Of a DNA stretch of 64,000 nucleotides, positions 1-8,171 are shown piece by piece. The stretch's first letter is position 1. Each line of letters opens with the position of its first letter. Source of the stretch: Rheinheimera sp. 4Y26 (GTDB lineage Bacteria > Pseudomonadota > Gammaproteobacteria > Enterobacterales > Alteromonadaceae). The DNA lies in the NCBI RefSeq assembly GCF_025245835.1, contig NZ_JAOBWS010000002.1, positions 248,001-312,000 on the forward strand, in the 5' to 3' direction. Under the pieces are notes generated by a model. The model ran no database searches and was not told where the DNA came from. It saw nothing but the letters and a program-made list of their open reading frames with translations. The position numbers and the translations under genes are program-made.

Positions 1-1
1 T

Positions 2-211
2 ATCAGCAGAAACCCGGCCAATAATACCGGCCTGGTACAGGCCAGAGAAAAAACACTGGGTTCGCAGCTGCTGTATTCCTATAAGTTAAATCCACAAACG
101 CTGTTTTTTGCCGGTTACAGCGACAATGCCTTTAGTGATGATGAGGTGGAAAGTTTAACCCGCGATCAGCGTTCGGTATTTTTAAAATTCAGCTACGCCT
201 GGATGTTATAA
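2..211 (+). CDS. C-terminal end of a DUF5916-like outer-membrane protein (partial)
   Basis: An open frame enters from the left edge and ends with TAA at 209-211, leaving 69 residues. The fragment alternates hydrophobic and polar residues (LLYSYKLNPQTLFFAGYSD, then FLKFSYAWML at the end), as in the last beta-strands of an outer-membrane barrel. The closing pattern, a tyrosine-rich strand, an FFAGYSDN-like turn and a final aromatic strand, resembles what I know of DUF5916 proteins, which pair a carbohydrate-binding family 9-like N-terminus with a C-terminal barrel. The start and N-terminal domain are outside the window, so the assignment rests on the C-terminus alone. The next gene converges from the other strand 15 bp away with no obvious terminator between them. 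Confidence 0.55.
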   Translation: MSRNPANNTGLVQAREKTLGSQLLYSYKLNPQTLFFAGYSDNAFSDDEVESLTRDQRSVFLKFSYAWML

Positions 212-226
212 ATCAGGCGCTTGCAG

Positions 227-1477
227 CTACAGCGGCAGATACAAGGCCGCTGTAGCACCCTGGCCGGCCTGCTGAGTCAGCTCAAAACGACCCCGGTGTT
301 TTTCTGCCACCCTTTGTACTATCGACAAACCCAAACCATGGTGTTCTATCAGATCGGGTTGCTGTTCCTGCAGTGCTGTCAGCGCCGCAGGCTGATGTTG
401 AGCGCCCTTACCGTCATCGGTGACTTGCAGCAGCAGTTGCCGCCCTGTGTTGTTGTTGATGATTTCTGCACTGACCCAGACCCGGCTTTGGGCAAAACGC
501 AGTGCATTGGCAACTAAATTATTCAGCGCTCTGCTCAGTAACTGTTGATCTGCGCTGATGGACAGCCCGGCATCGGCTTTAAGCTCAATGCAGAGGCTGC
601 TGTGCTCCTGGTAAGGCTGCAGTAGCTGCTGCAGATAAGGTTGTACACTGAACTGACTTAACGACAATTCGTTGTCGTGATAACCACTTTGTGCCAGTCG
701 CAGATATTCATAAACGTTTGATTCTATCTCTTTGACATTGTTATTAATTTGCTCGCGAAACTGCTCAATTTTGTCGGCCTGTAATAAGTGGCTGATAAAT
801 TTCAGCCGCGCCAGCGGGGTTTTAATATCATGACAGACGGTTTCAGCCATTTCGGCCTGAAACTTATTCAGCTGTTCAATTCTGTTGGTCATATTACGCA
901 GCGATTGTGCCAGGGGCGCCAGGTAGGAGCTTCTGGACAACACAAAATCCGGAAATTTCCCAAAACGGATATCGGCCAGTGCACTTTGATGCAGCACTTC
1001 AACATCACGGAATAAGTTGCGGCTGATGCGAAACAGCAGCAATAACAACAAAAAATAAAACAGATAAGCGGCATCCAACCCGGCTGGTGTTGCCACAGGC
1101 CAGTTCAGCTGATTCAGACACAACAGCTCGCCGCTTTCTCCTACACTGCACAACATCTGGGCACCACTGCTGTCGGTCAGCGGAATAATGCTGCCGGTGC
1201 CCGGGCTCACCACTCCTTGCCAGAAGCCTGGCGGATACACCAGAAACAGCGAATCGTCGCAGCTTTGTGCTTCGTCCACTGAACAGCTCAGTGCTTTGTC
1301 GTGCTGATGGAGTTTTTGCACTGCATCCAGTACCAACCCGGCATCTACCGAGGGGGCCTGTTGCTGTTGTTGCAACTGATACAGCTGATTCAGACTAAAA
1401 GCCAGCAATAACACTGTGCTGGCCAGCACCAGATAAAAACGCAGTAGCGGTGAGCTAAACAGCAGGGGAATTTTCAT
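227..1477 (-). CDS. Two-component sensor histidine kinase of the MipA-DUF3019 operon
   Basis: A 416-residue inner-membrane kinase. Membrane segments lie at about 10-28 and 135-149 and flank a periplasmic domain of roughly 105 residues. A linker follows, then a HisKA box with the phospho-accepting H216 in a CHDIKTPLARL context, and a HATPase_c domain with an N-box (NNLVANALRFA) and G-boxes (DDGKG, HHGLGLSIVQRVAEKH). The periplasmic part carries four cysteines (C65, C73, C110, C120), which could form disulfides or bind metal; that is inference. I chose the ATG at 1477 because it begins a membrane anchor; the frame stays open upstream only because it overlaps the regulator gene. The two genes overlap by 23 bp, so translation is probably coupled. 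The partner is almost certainly the upstream OmpR-type regulator. The stimulus is unknown. Confidence 0.88.
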   Translation of the reverse strand: MKIPLLFSSPLLRFYLVLASTVLLLAFSLNQLYQLQQQQQAPSVDAGLVLDAVQKLHQHDKALSCSVDEAQSCDDSLFLVYPPGFWQGVVSPGTGSIIPLTDSSGAQMLCSVGESGELLCLNQLNWPVATPAGLDAAYLFYFLLLLLLFRISRNLFRDVEVLHQSALADIRFGKFPDFVLSRSSYLAPLAQSLRNMTNRIEQLNKFQAEMAETVCHDIKTPLARLKFISHLLQADKIEQFREQINNNVKEIESNVYEYLRLAQSGYHDNELSLSQFSVQPYLQQLLQPYQEHSSLCIELKADAGLSISADQQLLSRALNNLVANALRFAQSRVWVSAEIINNNTGRQLLLQVTDDGKGAQHQPAALTALQEQQPDLIEHHGLGLSIVQRVAEKHRGRFELTQQAGQGATAALYLPL

Positions 1478-2156
1478 AAGACAGGTAATACCCTTCGCCC
1501 CAGGCTGTGACGATGTTCCAATTCGGATCAACAGCCTGCAGTTTTTTGCGTAAGCGCGACACGCGGCCGTCCATGGTTCTGTCCATACCGTCATATTCCC
1601 GGCCCAGTTGTTCGCGGAACAGCCAGTTGCGGCTGACAATTTTGCCAAACTGCAGCAACAGGGTTTGCAACAACATAAACTCGGCATGGGTCAGCGGCAG
1701 CGGCTGACCGGCCAGGGTGACACTGCGACACTGGCTATTCAGCAGCAAATTAAACTGCCGGCATTCGGTGCTGGTATCGCTCTGAGCTTTGGCCGTTTCT
1801 TTGGGGAGAAACACCTGAATTTTTGCCAGCAACAAGCGTGGATCCAGCGGTTTTAGCAGATAATCCTGCGCTCCTAAGCCCAGGCCGGTCAGCTGGTGTT
1901 GCAGCTGGGTCTGGGCTGTCATAAACAAAATAGGGCCGGGGTAACTCTGACGGATTTGTGCGACAAATTCAAAACCACTTTGCCCGGGCAACATCACATC
2001 ACAAAGCAACAAATCAATCTGCTGTTGTTTTAACAAAAGCTGAGCTTTCTGACTGTGGCTGGCCAGGCTCACCACATAACCCTGTTGTTGTAAAAAATCT
2101 TTGGTCAGCCGCGCCAGCGCTACATCGTCTTCCAGCAGCAAAATATGAAAACTCAT
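1455..2156 (-). CDS. OmpR/PhoB-family response regulator
   Basis: A 233-residue DNA-binding regulator. The receiver domain (about 4-115) shows the acidic pair D10/D11, the phospho-acceptor D53 in LLLCDVMLPG, the TAQ switch region and the KPLD lysine. The C-terminal winged helix (about 130-228) shows LTHAEFMLLQTLLL, MDGRVSRLRKKL and a GEGYYLSYE wing. It is translated after the DUF3019 gene through a TAATG overlap and overlaps the kinase gene by 23 bp. All four genes are therefore probably one transcript, and the likely targets include the operon's own promoter upstream of 3447 (inferred by analogy with similar systems). I do not assign it to a named system such as RstA. Confidence 0.92.
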   Translation of the reverse strand: MSFHILLLEDDVALARLTKDFLQQQGYVVSLASHSQKAQLLLKQQQIDLLLCDVMLPGQSGFEFVAQIRQSYPGPILFMTAQTQLQHQLTGLGLGAQDYLLKPLDPRLLLAKIQVFLPKETAKAQSDTSTECRQFNLLLNSQCRSVTLAGQPLPLTHAEFMLLQTLLLQFGKIVSRNWLFREQLGREYDGMDRTMDGRVSRLRKKLQAVDPNWNIVTAWGEGYYLSYENSPAV

Positions 2157-2575
2157 TAAAAGATACTCCAGCGCAGGCGCCGTTCAGGGAGGGCGGAATA
2201 TTCGGTTTGTTGCAGATACTTAATGGTTTTGCTGCTGACGAGCTGATGTTGGCTGTCGCGAAGCTCCAACACCAGATTGCTGTCGATAGTCACATTCAGG
2301 CTGTAATGATTGATGTCACTGCCACACACCAGCGCCCGGCCGGGTTGTTGTTGTTTGTTTAAACAAAGCGGACTGTTGCTGTGCCAGCTGATCAGTAAGT
2401 CGACGCTGCAGCTTTGTGCTCCCTTGGCAATACAAGCCTGGGGTTGCACGTTAAAACCTGTAACCAGCGGTTGGGATGATGGTACCGGTTGTGCTGTCAA
2501 TGTTGTTGTCTGCAGCTGTTGCGCCTGCGCTGATAAGGCAAGCAGGCTCACTGCCAGAAGCGTCATTTTTACCAT
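2156..2575 (-). CDS. DUF3019 family periplasmic protein
   Basis: A 139-residue protein with a signal peptide (MVKMTLLAVSLLALSAQAQQ, cleavage near residue 19-21). The mature part has four cysteines (C48, C56, C71, C84), a tryptophan in LLISWHS, and a C-terminal sequence SALPERRLRWSIF. These match my memory of DUF3019, a small exported family often found beside MipA/OmpV and two-component genes in Shewanella and relatives. The function is unknown; four cysteines in a short exported protein suggest two disulfides. GTG at 2581, ATG at 2575 and ATG at 2566 are possible starts. I took 2575, with GGAG about ten bases upstream. The gene overlaps the end of the mipA-like gene by 7 bp and meets the regulator gene in a TAATG. 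Confidence 0.75.
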   Translation of the reverse strand: MVKMTLLAVSLLALSAQAQQLQTTTLTAQPVPSSQPLVTGFNVQPQACIAKGAQSCSVDLLISWHSNSPLCLNKQQQPGRALVCGSDINHYSLNVTIDSNLVLELRDSQHQLVSSKTIKYLQQTEYSALPERRLRWSIF

Positions 2576-3447
2576 GACCACAACACTCCGGCAAACCAGA
2601 TATCATGCTGGCGTTTGGCAAAATACAGACTGTGCTGATAAGCAGTTGGCAGCCACTCCCGCCGCCAGTTCAGCAGCAGTCTGGTATCGTCTTTGAGCTG
2701 ATAACTAGTCTCTAAACGCATGGCCGGCAGCCATTGTGCGCCGGGCAGATATTGATATAACCGAAGTTGTGGTTGTCTGGCGGAGATGGCGACAGTGTCT
2801 TTGTCGGTGACGCCAAAATAATAGTTACTGTAGTTTGATGATAAATAACGATATTCAGCAGTTATTGCCAGTGACAGTGGCCCTTGTTGCCACAGGTAAC
2901 GGGCTTTTTGTTGCCATTCCAGGCCATGATGCACACCGCTGATATCCTGTTGCAGTGCGCTGCTCAGTTGCCAGTTATGCAGGTTGTAAAACAGGCTGAT
3001 GCCGGAGAGATAACTGAAATGGCGCCGCTCGGGCGTCAACATTTGATCCAGTCTGCTGTTGGTTGGCATGATAAAAACTTTTTTTGATTTAATCAGACCA
3101 CGCAGCAGGGCGTCCTGCAGTGGATCTTGTCGCAGCAACAGCGCATCAAAACTTTGTTTGCTGGTCAGATCCAGCGAAAACCCCTGCTGTTGCCACAGGT
3201 TAAAACCCAGATCAAGATTTTCCAGATAAAAACGCTGCCGGTAATAACTGACCCGCGGCAGCAAATAGAGTGGGGTCGCTTCCCCCTGATGCAGCAGATT
3301 GCCATACTGACCATAACCAACCGCCAGCGAAAAAGAGCTCTGTGCAACTGTCGGAGCTGCATCTGCGTTGGGCACTGGCAAATAAATCCAGGTAGCAAAC
3401 ATGGCAATCAGGCGAAGAGAGTTGAGAAATAGGGTTTTCATAAACAT
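2569..3447 (-). CDS. MipA/OmpV family outer-membrane protein
   Basis: A 292-residue protein with a signal peptide ending near ADA (residue 28-30). It is rich in alternating aromatic beta-strands and contains the SNYYFGV segment typical of the MipA/OmpV family, ending in an aromatic strand (IWFAGVLWSW) expected of a barrel. E. coli MipA scaffolds murein hydrolase and synthase enzymes, while OmpV-type proteins act as porins; which role applies here cannot be told. This is the first gene of a four-gene operon with DUF3019 and a two-component pair, so it is a plausible output or sensor component. The start could be ATG 3447 or ATG 3441. The 246 bp upstream contain an AT-rich stretch with a possible -10 but no clear full promoter. 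Confidence 0.82.
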   Translation of the reverse strand: MFMKTLFLNSLRLIAMFATWIYLPVPNADAAPTVAQSSFSLAVGYGQYGNLLHQGEATPLYLLPRVSYYRQRFYLENLDLGFNLWQQQGFSLDLTSKQSFDALLLRQDPLQDALLRGLIKSKKVFIMPTNSRLDQMLTPERRHFSYLSGISLFYNLHNWQLSSALQQDISGVHHGLEWQQKARYLWQQGPLSLAITAEYRYLSSNYSNYYFGVTDKDTVAISARQPQLRLYQYLPGAQWLPAMRLETSYQLKDDTRLLLNWRREWLPTAYQHSLYFAKRQHDIWFAGVLWSW

Positions 3448-3693
3448 AAAGGCGGTTCTTCTTTTGCTAAGAATAACCAGATTACCGGAAAGCTGTATAG
3501 TAGATTTTTAAGCCTGGTCTTTTTGTGTTGTCCCTGTAAAACATAATAAAAACAATAATTTGTTTAGATATTGTTGCGCATCTGGTGCAGTGGCTGGGCA
3601 GATATATTACAGGCCGGCATCAGTGCAGCGGGGGCTACAGGAATAAAACGGCGTTGCGGTTTGGTGTACAACAACGCCACAAGCTTCACCAGG

Positions 3694-5316
3694 TTAAGCC
3701 ACATTAGTTTTTTCAGGCGCACTATATAAAACCCAGCCATCCCTGCCTTGTTGTTTGGCCTGATATAACGCATCGTCCGCACATTTGTACGCCTGCTCTG
3801 TATCCCATTGTTGTGCCGCATCCAGCCAAACACCACCAACGGATACTGACAAACTGCCTTTTAGGCTGGCGACATGGGGCAGTTGTAAGGCCCTGATGGC
3901 CTGACACAACATTTCCATTGCACTGCAAAGCTGCTCAGGACTTTTGGCCAGTAACAAAAGGCAGAATTCTTCACCACCCACCCGGAATACGGCGTCACTC
4001 TGGCGCCTGAACGTATGGCGCAGGCAATCGGCGACTTTGATTAACACCTGGTCGCCGGCCTGATGACCATAGTGGTCGTTGTATTTTTTAAAAAAATCGA
4101 TGTCGAGCATGATTAACCCAAAATGCACGCCGGTGCGGCTTTGTAGTTTCAGCTCCCGGCCAAACACAAAAGAAAAATGCCGGCGGTTATAGAGTTGGGT
4201 CAGACCGTCGGTCACCGACATTTTTTTGATTTTGTGAAGGCTGGCTAACAATTTCCACAGTAGCACCACAGAGCAAATCAACAGCAGCAACGCAATCATC
4301 GAAAATGCCATTCTTTGCAGTGTCTGCAGGTGGATTTGATGCCGATCTGTTTTTAACAACACCCGCCAGCCGTTGTTAAGCTGGAGCAGCGGTTGATATA
4401 AAAAGCCGTCGTGCACAAAACTATCGGTCTTGTTTAACCGCGGATCCTGGCTGAACGTAACTTGTTGCCGCTGAAACACATCTGTCCCTTCAGGGGTTAA
4501 CATCAGCATTTCGGTTGCGTTTAGTTCATGAAACTGCAATTTGGTTAATAACTGCGACAGACTGATATCAATACTGAGCACGCCGATAAACTGTTGCTGA
4601 AAAAATACCGGCTGGCTTGCCGTGATCATGTCACCCTGGCCGGCCAAGTCCTGATAAACAGGTGTCCAAATCAGTTTTCGCTCAGGATTGTGCGCCGGTG
4701 TGGCCAGCGTAAAAAATGGATCTTTGAGGATGGCCTGATAAAACAACACTCCTTTGTCCGTGACAGGGTGATCAATGTCGAGCTGACTATAAGGATAGGC
4801 ATACATAAAACCGCTGTCGGAAGTGTAATACAGCCAGGTATTTTGCATATCGTGTTGTTTTATTTGCTCAAATAGTGGCGTTAATACCAACGCAGCTTCC
4901 ATTTCCCGCCATTGCACTGAGCCTTCAGCCGGCAGCTCACCTTCACCGGTTAAATCTCCCAGTGTCTGTCCCTGCAATTGTCTTGGGCCGGTCAGCTGAT
5001 ATTTTTGCCCTTGTTGTGCGCTACGAAAGGTGAGTGGCGCTGCAAATTCCGCCTGACTATGAACTGTCAGCTGAAATTGGGTTGCCAACATGGCCAGCGA
5101 CAGCGAGGTTTCGGTCAGCGATTCATTCAGCGTGTTGGCCATCTTGCTGGCGTGATGCTCAATATCATCCAGGATCTGCTGTTCGACCAGACTAAAGCGA
5201 TAGGCCAAACCCACGGCACTTATCAGCACCATCAGACAAAAAGTCAAAAATAACAAATGGTGTTTTTTGCGCTTACGGTCTGTTCCGGCCACTTCTATCC
5301 AGTCTGTTCTTTGCAT
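3694..5316 (-). CDS. Membrane diguanylate cyclase with periplasmic Cache-type sensor
   Basis: A 540-residue enzyme predicted to make c-di-GMP from two GTP. A membrane segment lies at about 19-40, a long periplasmic region at about 40-335 has the look of a dCache_1 domain (YYTSDSGFMYAYPYS, then an IGVLSIDISLSQL strand), a second segment at about 338-360 follows, then GGDEF at about 372-530. The active-site motif is GGEEF at 447-451, a functional variant. An RxxD inhibitory site (RQSD) lies five residues upstream, so product inhibition is expected. The N-terminus is basic (DRKRKKHH), which fits cytoplasmic placement. It lies downstream of the chemoreceptor and binding-protein genes on the same strand, with a 188 bp gap, so co-transcription is uncertain. 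Confidence 0.9.
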   Translation of the reverse strand: MQRTDWIEVAGTDRKRKKHHLLFLTFCLMVLISAVGLAYRFSLVEQQILDDIEHHASKMANTLNESLTETSLSLAMLATQFQLTVHSQAEFAAPLTFRSAQQGQKYQLTGPRQLQGQTLGDLTGEGELPAEGSVQWREMEAALVLTPLFEQIKQHDMQNTWLYYTSDSGFMYAYPYSQLDIDHPVTDKGVLFYQAILKDPFFTLATPAHNPERKLIWTPVYQDLAGQGDMITASQPVFFQQQFIGVLSIDISLSQLLTKLQFHELNATEMLMLTPEGTDVFQRQQVTFSQDPRLNKTDSFVHDGFLYQPLLQLNNGWRVLLKTDRHQIHLQTLQRMAFSMIALLLLICSVVLLWKLLASLHKIKKMSVTDGLTQLYNRRHFSFVFGRELKLQSRTGVHFGLIMLDIDFFKKYNDHYGHQAGDQVLIKVADCLRHTFRRQSDAVFRVGGEEFCLLLLAKSPEQLCSAMEMLCQAIRALQLPHVASLKGSLSVSVGGVWLDAAQQWDTEQAYKCADDALYQAKQQGRDGWVLYSAPEKTNVA

Positions 5317-5461
5317 GCTTAGTCTGTCTCCGGCGCACAGCTGTGATTCGTTGCTGCTGATGTAGATAAAATAATCGTCAGATGATGTTCAAAAATGTGT
5401 ATTAACCAACCAGGGCACAGCATGCGGGCTGGTGCACAGATAGCGAAGGGCAACTTGAACC

Positions 5462-5496
5462 GGGCCCTGCTTTTTCAATGGATAAAAGCAGGGCCT
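5462..5496 (-). terminator. Possible 3' hairpin downstream of the chemoreceptor gene
   Basis: Arms GCCCTGCTTTT and AAAAGCAGGGC pair across a short loop just past the receptor stop codon at 5505. No T-run follows the arm, so this is a weak terminator or an mRNA-stabilising hairpin. Confidence 0.35.
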
Positions 5497-5504
5497 GTTG
5501 CACT

Positions 5505-7166
5505 TCAGGTGCGGTAACTGCCCACCAGCGCGTCCAGTTCGGCGGCCAGTTTGGTGAGCTGCCGGGTAATGCCGGCGGCCTGTTCAGTGCCAGTGGCTGT
5601 TTCCTGCGCTATCAGTACTATCTGGTGCACATTCTGGTTAATGGTTTCCGACACTGTGGTTTGTTCTTCTGCGGCGCTGGCAATCTGGTTATTCATATCG
5701 TTAATGGTGGCAACCGATTGCTGAATTTCATCCAGTGCCTGCTCCACTTTGCCGGCTTCCTGCACTGTGTGCTGGCTTTGATCCTTGATTTGACTGATGG
5801 CCTGCACAGCTTCGCGCGCGCCTTGTTGTAACCTGCCAATCATTTGATTAATTTCATCTGTGCTGCTGGCGGTGCGGGCAGCCAGAGTGCGCACTTCGTC
5901 GGCCACCACAGCAAAACCGCGGCCCTGCTCACCGGCGCGGGCGGCTTCGATAGCGGCATTCAGCGCTAACAGATTGGTTTGATCGGCAATACCGCGAATC
6001 ACTTCAAGTACGCCACCAATGTTCTGGGATTCAGTGCCGACTGCAGCGATAACCTGCACACCTTTTTCGACCTGTTGTTCCAGACCATTGATCACCACAA
6101 TAGCCCCATCCAGTATGCGGGCTGAACGCTCCACCTGCTGGTTGGCGGCATGGGCGGCCTGAGCTGCGCCACTGGCGCTGTTGGCGACATCCTGCGCTGT
6201 AGTGGCCATTTCGTGCATGGCGGTGGCCACCTGATCACTTTCGGCATGCTGGGTTTGTACACCTTGTTCTGTGTTGTGCATCAGTTTTGCCAGCTCGTCA
6301 CCTGAGCTACGCAATAAAGTGACCGAATCACGCACATTAGTAACCAGAGTGGTGACTTTACCGGCAAAGGCGTTAAAGGCATCGGCCAGCGCACCCAATT
6401 CATGGCCCTGGCTATTATCGAGGCGGCGGCTTAAGTCGCCATCACCACTGGCAATATCCTGCATGGCCGCCACTGCACCGCTTAATGGTTTGGTGATGCT
6501 GCCGGCAAAAAACACGCCAAAAGCGGCCATAATGGCAACCAGCACTATGGCCAGTAACACCGACTGCACCAGACCAGCCTGCACTTCGGCCGCAGTTTTT
6601 TGCTGCAGGTTCTGAATATTTTGTTCCAAATCGTCAATATAAAAGCCGGTCGCCAGCACCCAGTCGGTGCCGGCTAATAACACGGCTTTGGCCAGTTTGG
6701 GTGCCGGTATGGTGCTGCCGGGCCTGGGCCAGTTGTACTGCACATAATCGCCGCCTTTGGTCGCTGCGGCTATGTACTCCTGCACTAAAAACCGGCCTTC
6801 CGGGCTTTTTGATTGCAGGAAGTTTTTACCTTCGCGCTCAGGATTGTCGGCGCTTACTACCTGGACACCAGCTTTGTCGTAGACAAAAAAGTAGTTTTTG
6901 CCATTGTCATAACGCAGGCTGCGCAAGATAGCTTTTTTCTGCTCCGGATCTGCGGCCGTCGCAGTGGCCGTGGCTGCCAACTCTAAAAATGCGTCCAGCT
7001 GGGCGCGCCGCTCCTGATACAGGGACTCTTTCAGCTGAGCTGCGCCCTGAGCCGCCACACTGTTGTTGTGATTGATAGACAGCAAGGTCAGCACCAGCGC
7101 CACCAGCAGCACAGGTAATATGGCAAGCCACAAAATACGCTGACGTATTGACAGATTTTTGAGCAT
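5505..7166 (-). CDS. Methyl-accepting chemotaxis protein with single-Cache sensor
   Basis: A 553-residue chemoreceptor. A membrane segment lies at about 10-30, a periplasmic sCache_2-like domain at about 35-185 ([17 protein letters not shown], then [16 protein letters not shown]), a second segment at about 188-212, a HAMP domain, and a cytoplasmic coiled-coil signalling domain. The hairpin tip has the conserved block [20 protein letters not shown] followed by [15 protein letters not shown]. No C-terminal pentapeptide for CheR tethering is seen; it ends ALVGSYRT. The start is ATG 7166 with AAGGA eight bases upstream. The solute-binding protein gene ends 93 bp upstream on the same strand. sCache_2 receptors commonly sense small organic acids, but the ligand here is unknown. 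Confidence 0.93.
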   Translation of the reverse strand: MLKNLSIRQRILWLAILPVLLVALVLTLLSINHNNSVAAQGAAQLKESLYQERRAQLDAFLELAATATATAADPEQKKAILRSLRYDNGKNYFFVYDKAGVQVVSADNPEREGKNFLQSKSPEGRFLVQEYIAAATKGGDYVQYNWPRPGSTIPAPKLAKAVLLAGTDWVLATGFYIDDLEQNIQNLQQKTAAEVQAGLVQSVLLAIVLVAIMAAFGVFFAGSITKPLSGAVAAMQDIASGDGDLSRRLDNSQGHELGALADAFNAFAGKVTTLVTNVRDSVTLLRSSGDELAKLMHNTEQGVQTQHAESDQVATAMHEMATTAQDVANSASGAAQAAHAANQQVERSARILDGAIVVINGLEQQVEKGVQVIAAVGTESQNIGGVLEVIRGIADQTNLLALNAAIEAARAGEQGRGFAVVADEVRTLAARTASSTDEINQMIGRLQQGAREAVQAISQIKDQSQHTVQEAGKVEQALDEIQQSVATINDMNNQIASAAEEQTTVSETINQNVHQIVLIAQETATGTEQAAGITRQLTKLAAELDALVGSYRT

Positions 7167-7259
7167 ATAAATTTCCTTCTGATCCTGTGGTTGATGCCAC
7201 TGTGTTGCTGCTGTTATCTATAGGCTGCTGGCGCGGGCAATGGCAGTGGTGCTCTGGCT

Positions 7260-8042
7260 TCAGCCCTGATGGCTGCGCAGCAGTTGTTCAATCTGTGGAG
7301 CCGATTTGCGGGCCTGATCCCGCAGCTCGTCCAACTGACCCGACGCTTGCCATTGCATAAGCAGGCGCTCTGCCTGTTGCCGCAATTGTGGCTGATAAAA
7401 TCCCAGCCGGTACTCTACCTTAGGCAAAATAGCAAAACTGACGATGGGGGTTTGGCTCTGCTGCAGTTCAGCTAAACGCCGGTAAAAAGTATTTTTATCC
7501 ATGACCAGCAGGTCGCAGCGTTTTTTCAACAGCATCTGAATGGCCTGAGTATGATCCAGCAATTCCTGATAAGACTTCGCCTGTTGACTGACGCTGGCAA
7601 ATTCCGGCCCCAGCACCTGACTGGCGTTCTGAAAAGCGACAATATTGTAGGTTTTTAGCGCGCTGATGTTGCTTAACTGAGCCTGGCTGCTCTGCAGTGC
7701 AAACACCTGATTATCAAAACTGGTATAGGGGCTGCTGTAAAACAAGCCTTCTGTTGCCAAACCCGACTGACGGGTCGCAATATGCAATTTCTGCTGTTGT
7801 AATAACTCTGTCAGGCGGGCATAAGGGGCAGTGACAAACTGTACCTCGTAACCTAATTCAGTCAGCAGGCGGTAGGTAAATAACACTTCAAAAGTATAAG
7901 AGCTGCCCTTGTTGCTTCGATGCAGCTGGTCGCTGTAACCAATTCCCACCTGCAATATGGGTTTAGCGGCAACGGCTGTATGCTGCAGCGTACACAGCAG
8001 CATCACAAGCGAAATTACAAAGGATAACGGCTTGATAATCAT
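7260..8042 (-). CDS. Orphan periplasmic solute-binding protein (SBP_bac_3 type)
   Basis: A 260-residue protein with a signal peptide ending near AVAA (about residue 25). The mature part starts LQVGIGYSDQ and has the layout of a family 3 binding protein: TYRLLTELGYEVQFVTAPYARLTELLQQQKLHIA in the first lobe (quoted in part: ELGYEVQFVTAPYARL) and LLKKRCDLLVMDKNTFYRRL near the second hinge. No ABC permease or ATPase gene is adjacent; instead a chemoreceptor follows in the same orientation. This suggests a ligand-presenting or sensory role, but that is inference. Such orphan proteins are common in Shewanella and Pseudomonas-like genomes, where they are often annotated as amino-acid ABC transporter binding proteins without transport evidence. 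Confidence 0.8.
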   Translation of the reverse strand: MIIKPLSFVISLVMLLCTLQHTAVAAKPILQVGIGYSDQLHRSNKGSSYTFEVLFTYRLLTELGYEVQFVTAPYARLTELLQQQKLHIATRQSGLATEGLFYSSPYTSFDNQVFALQSSQAQLSNISALKTYNIVAFQNASQVLGPEFASVSQQAKSYQELLDHTQAIQMLLKKRCDLLVMDKNTFYRRLAELQQSQTPIVSFAILPKVEYRLGFYQPQLRQQAERLLMQWQASGQLDELRDQARKSAPQIEQLLRSHQG

Positions 8043-8171
8043 CAGTTTGTACAGATATTGCCCTGGTCAGCATTCAGATTAGCAGAAGTAGTGGGGCAAT
8101 AATGTACAAATCTGTGCAGCATCAGTGCTGTACTGAAATGCACAGCACACGAATATGATGCAGCTTGCCGT

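Noticed and set aside
3564-3704. A 46-codon minus-strand frame overlapping the end of the diguanylate cyclase gene (starts M-W-L-N-L-V-K-L)
   Set aside because: No ribosome-binding site or recognisable pattern; it is short and overlaps a well-supported gene.
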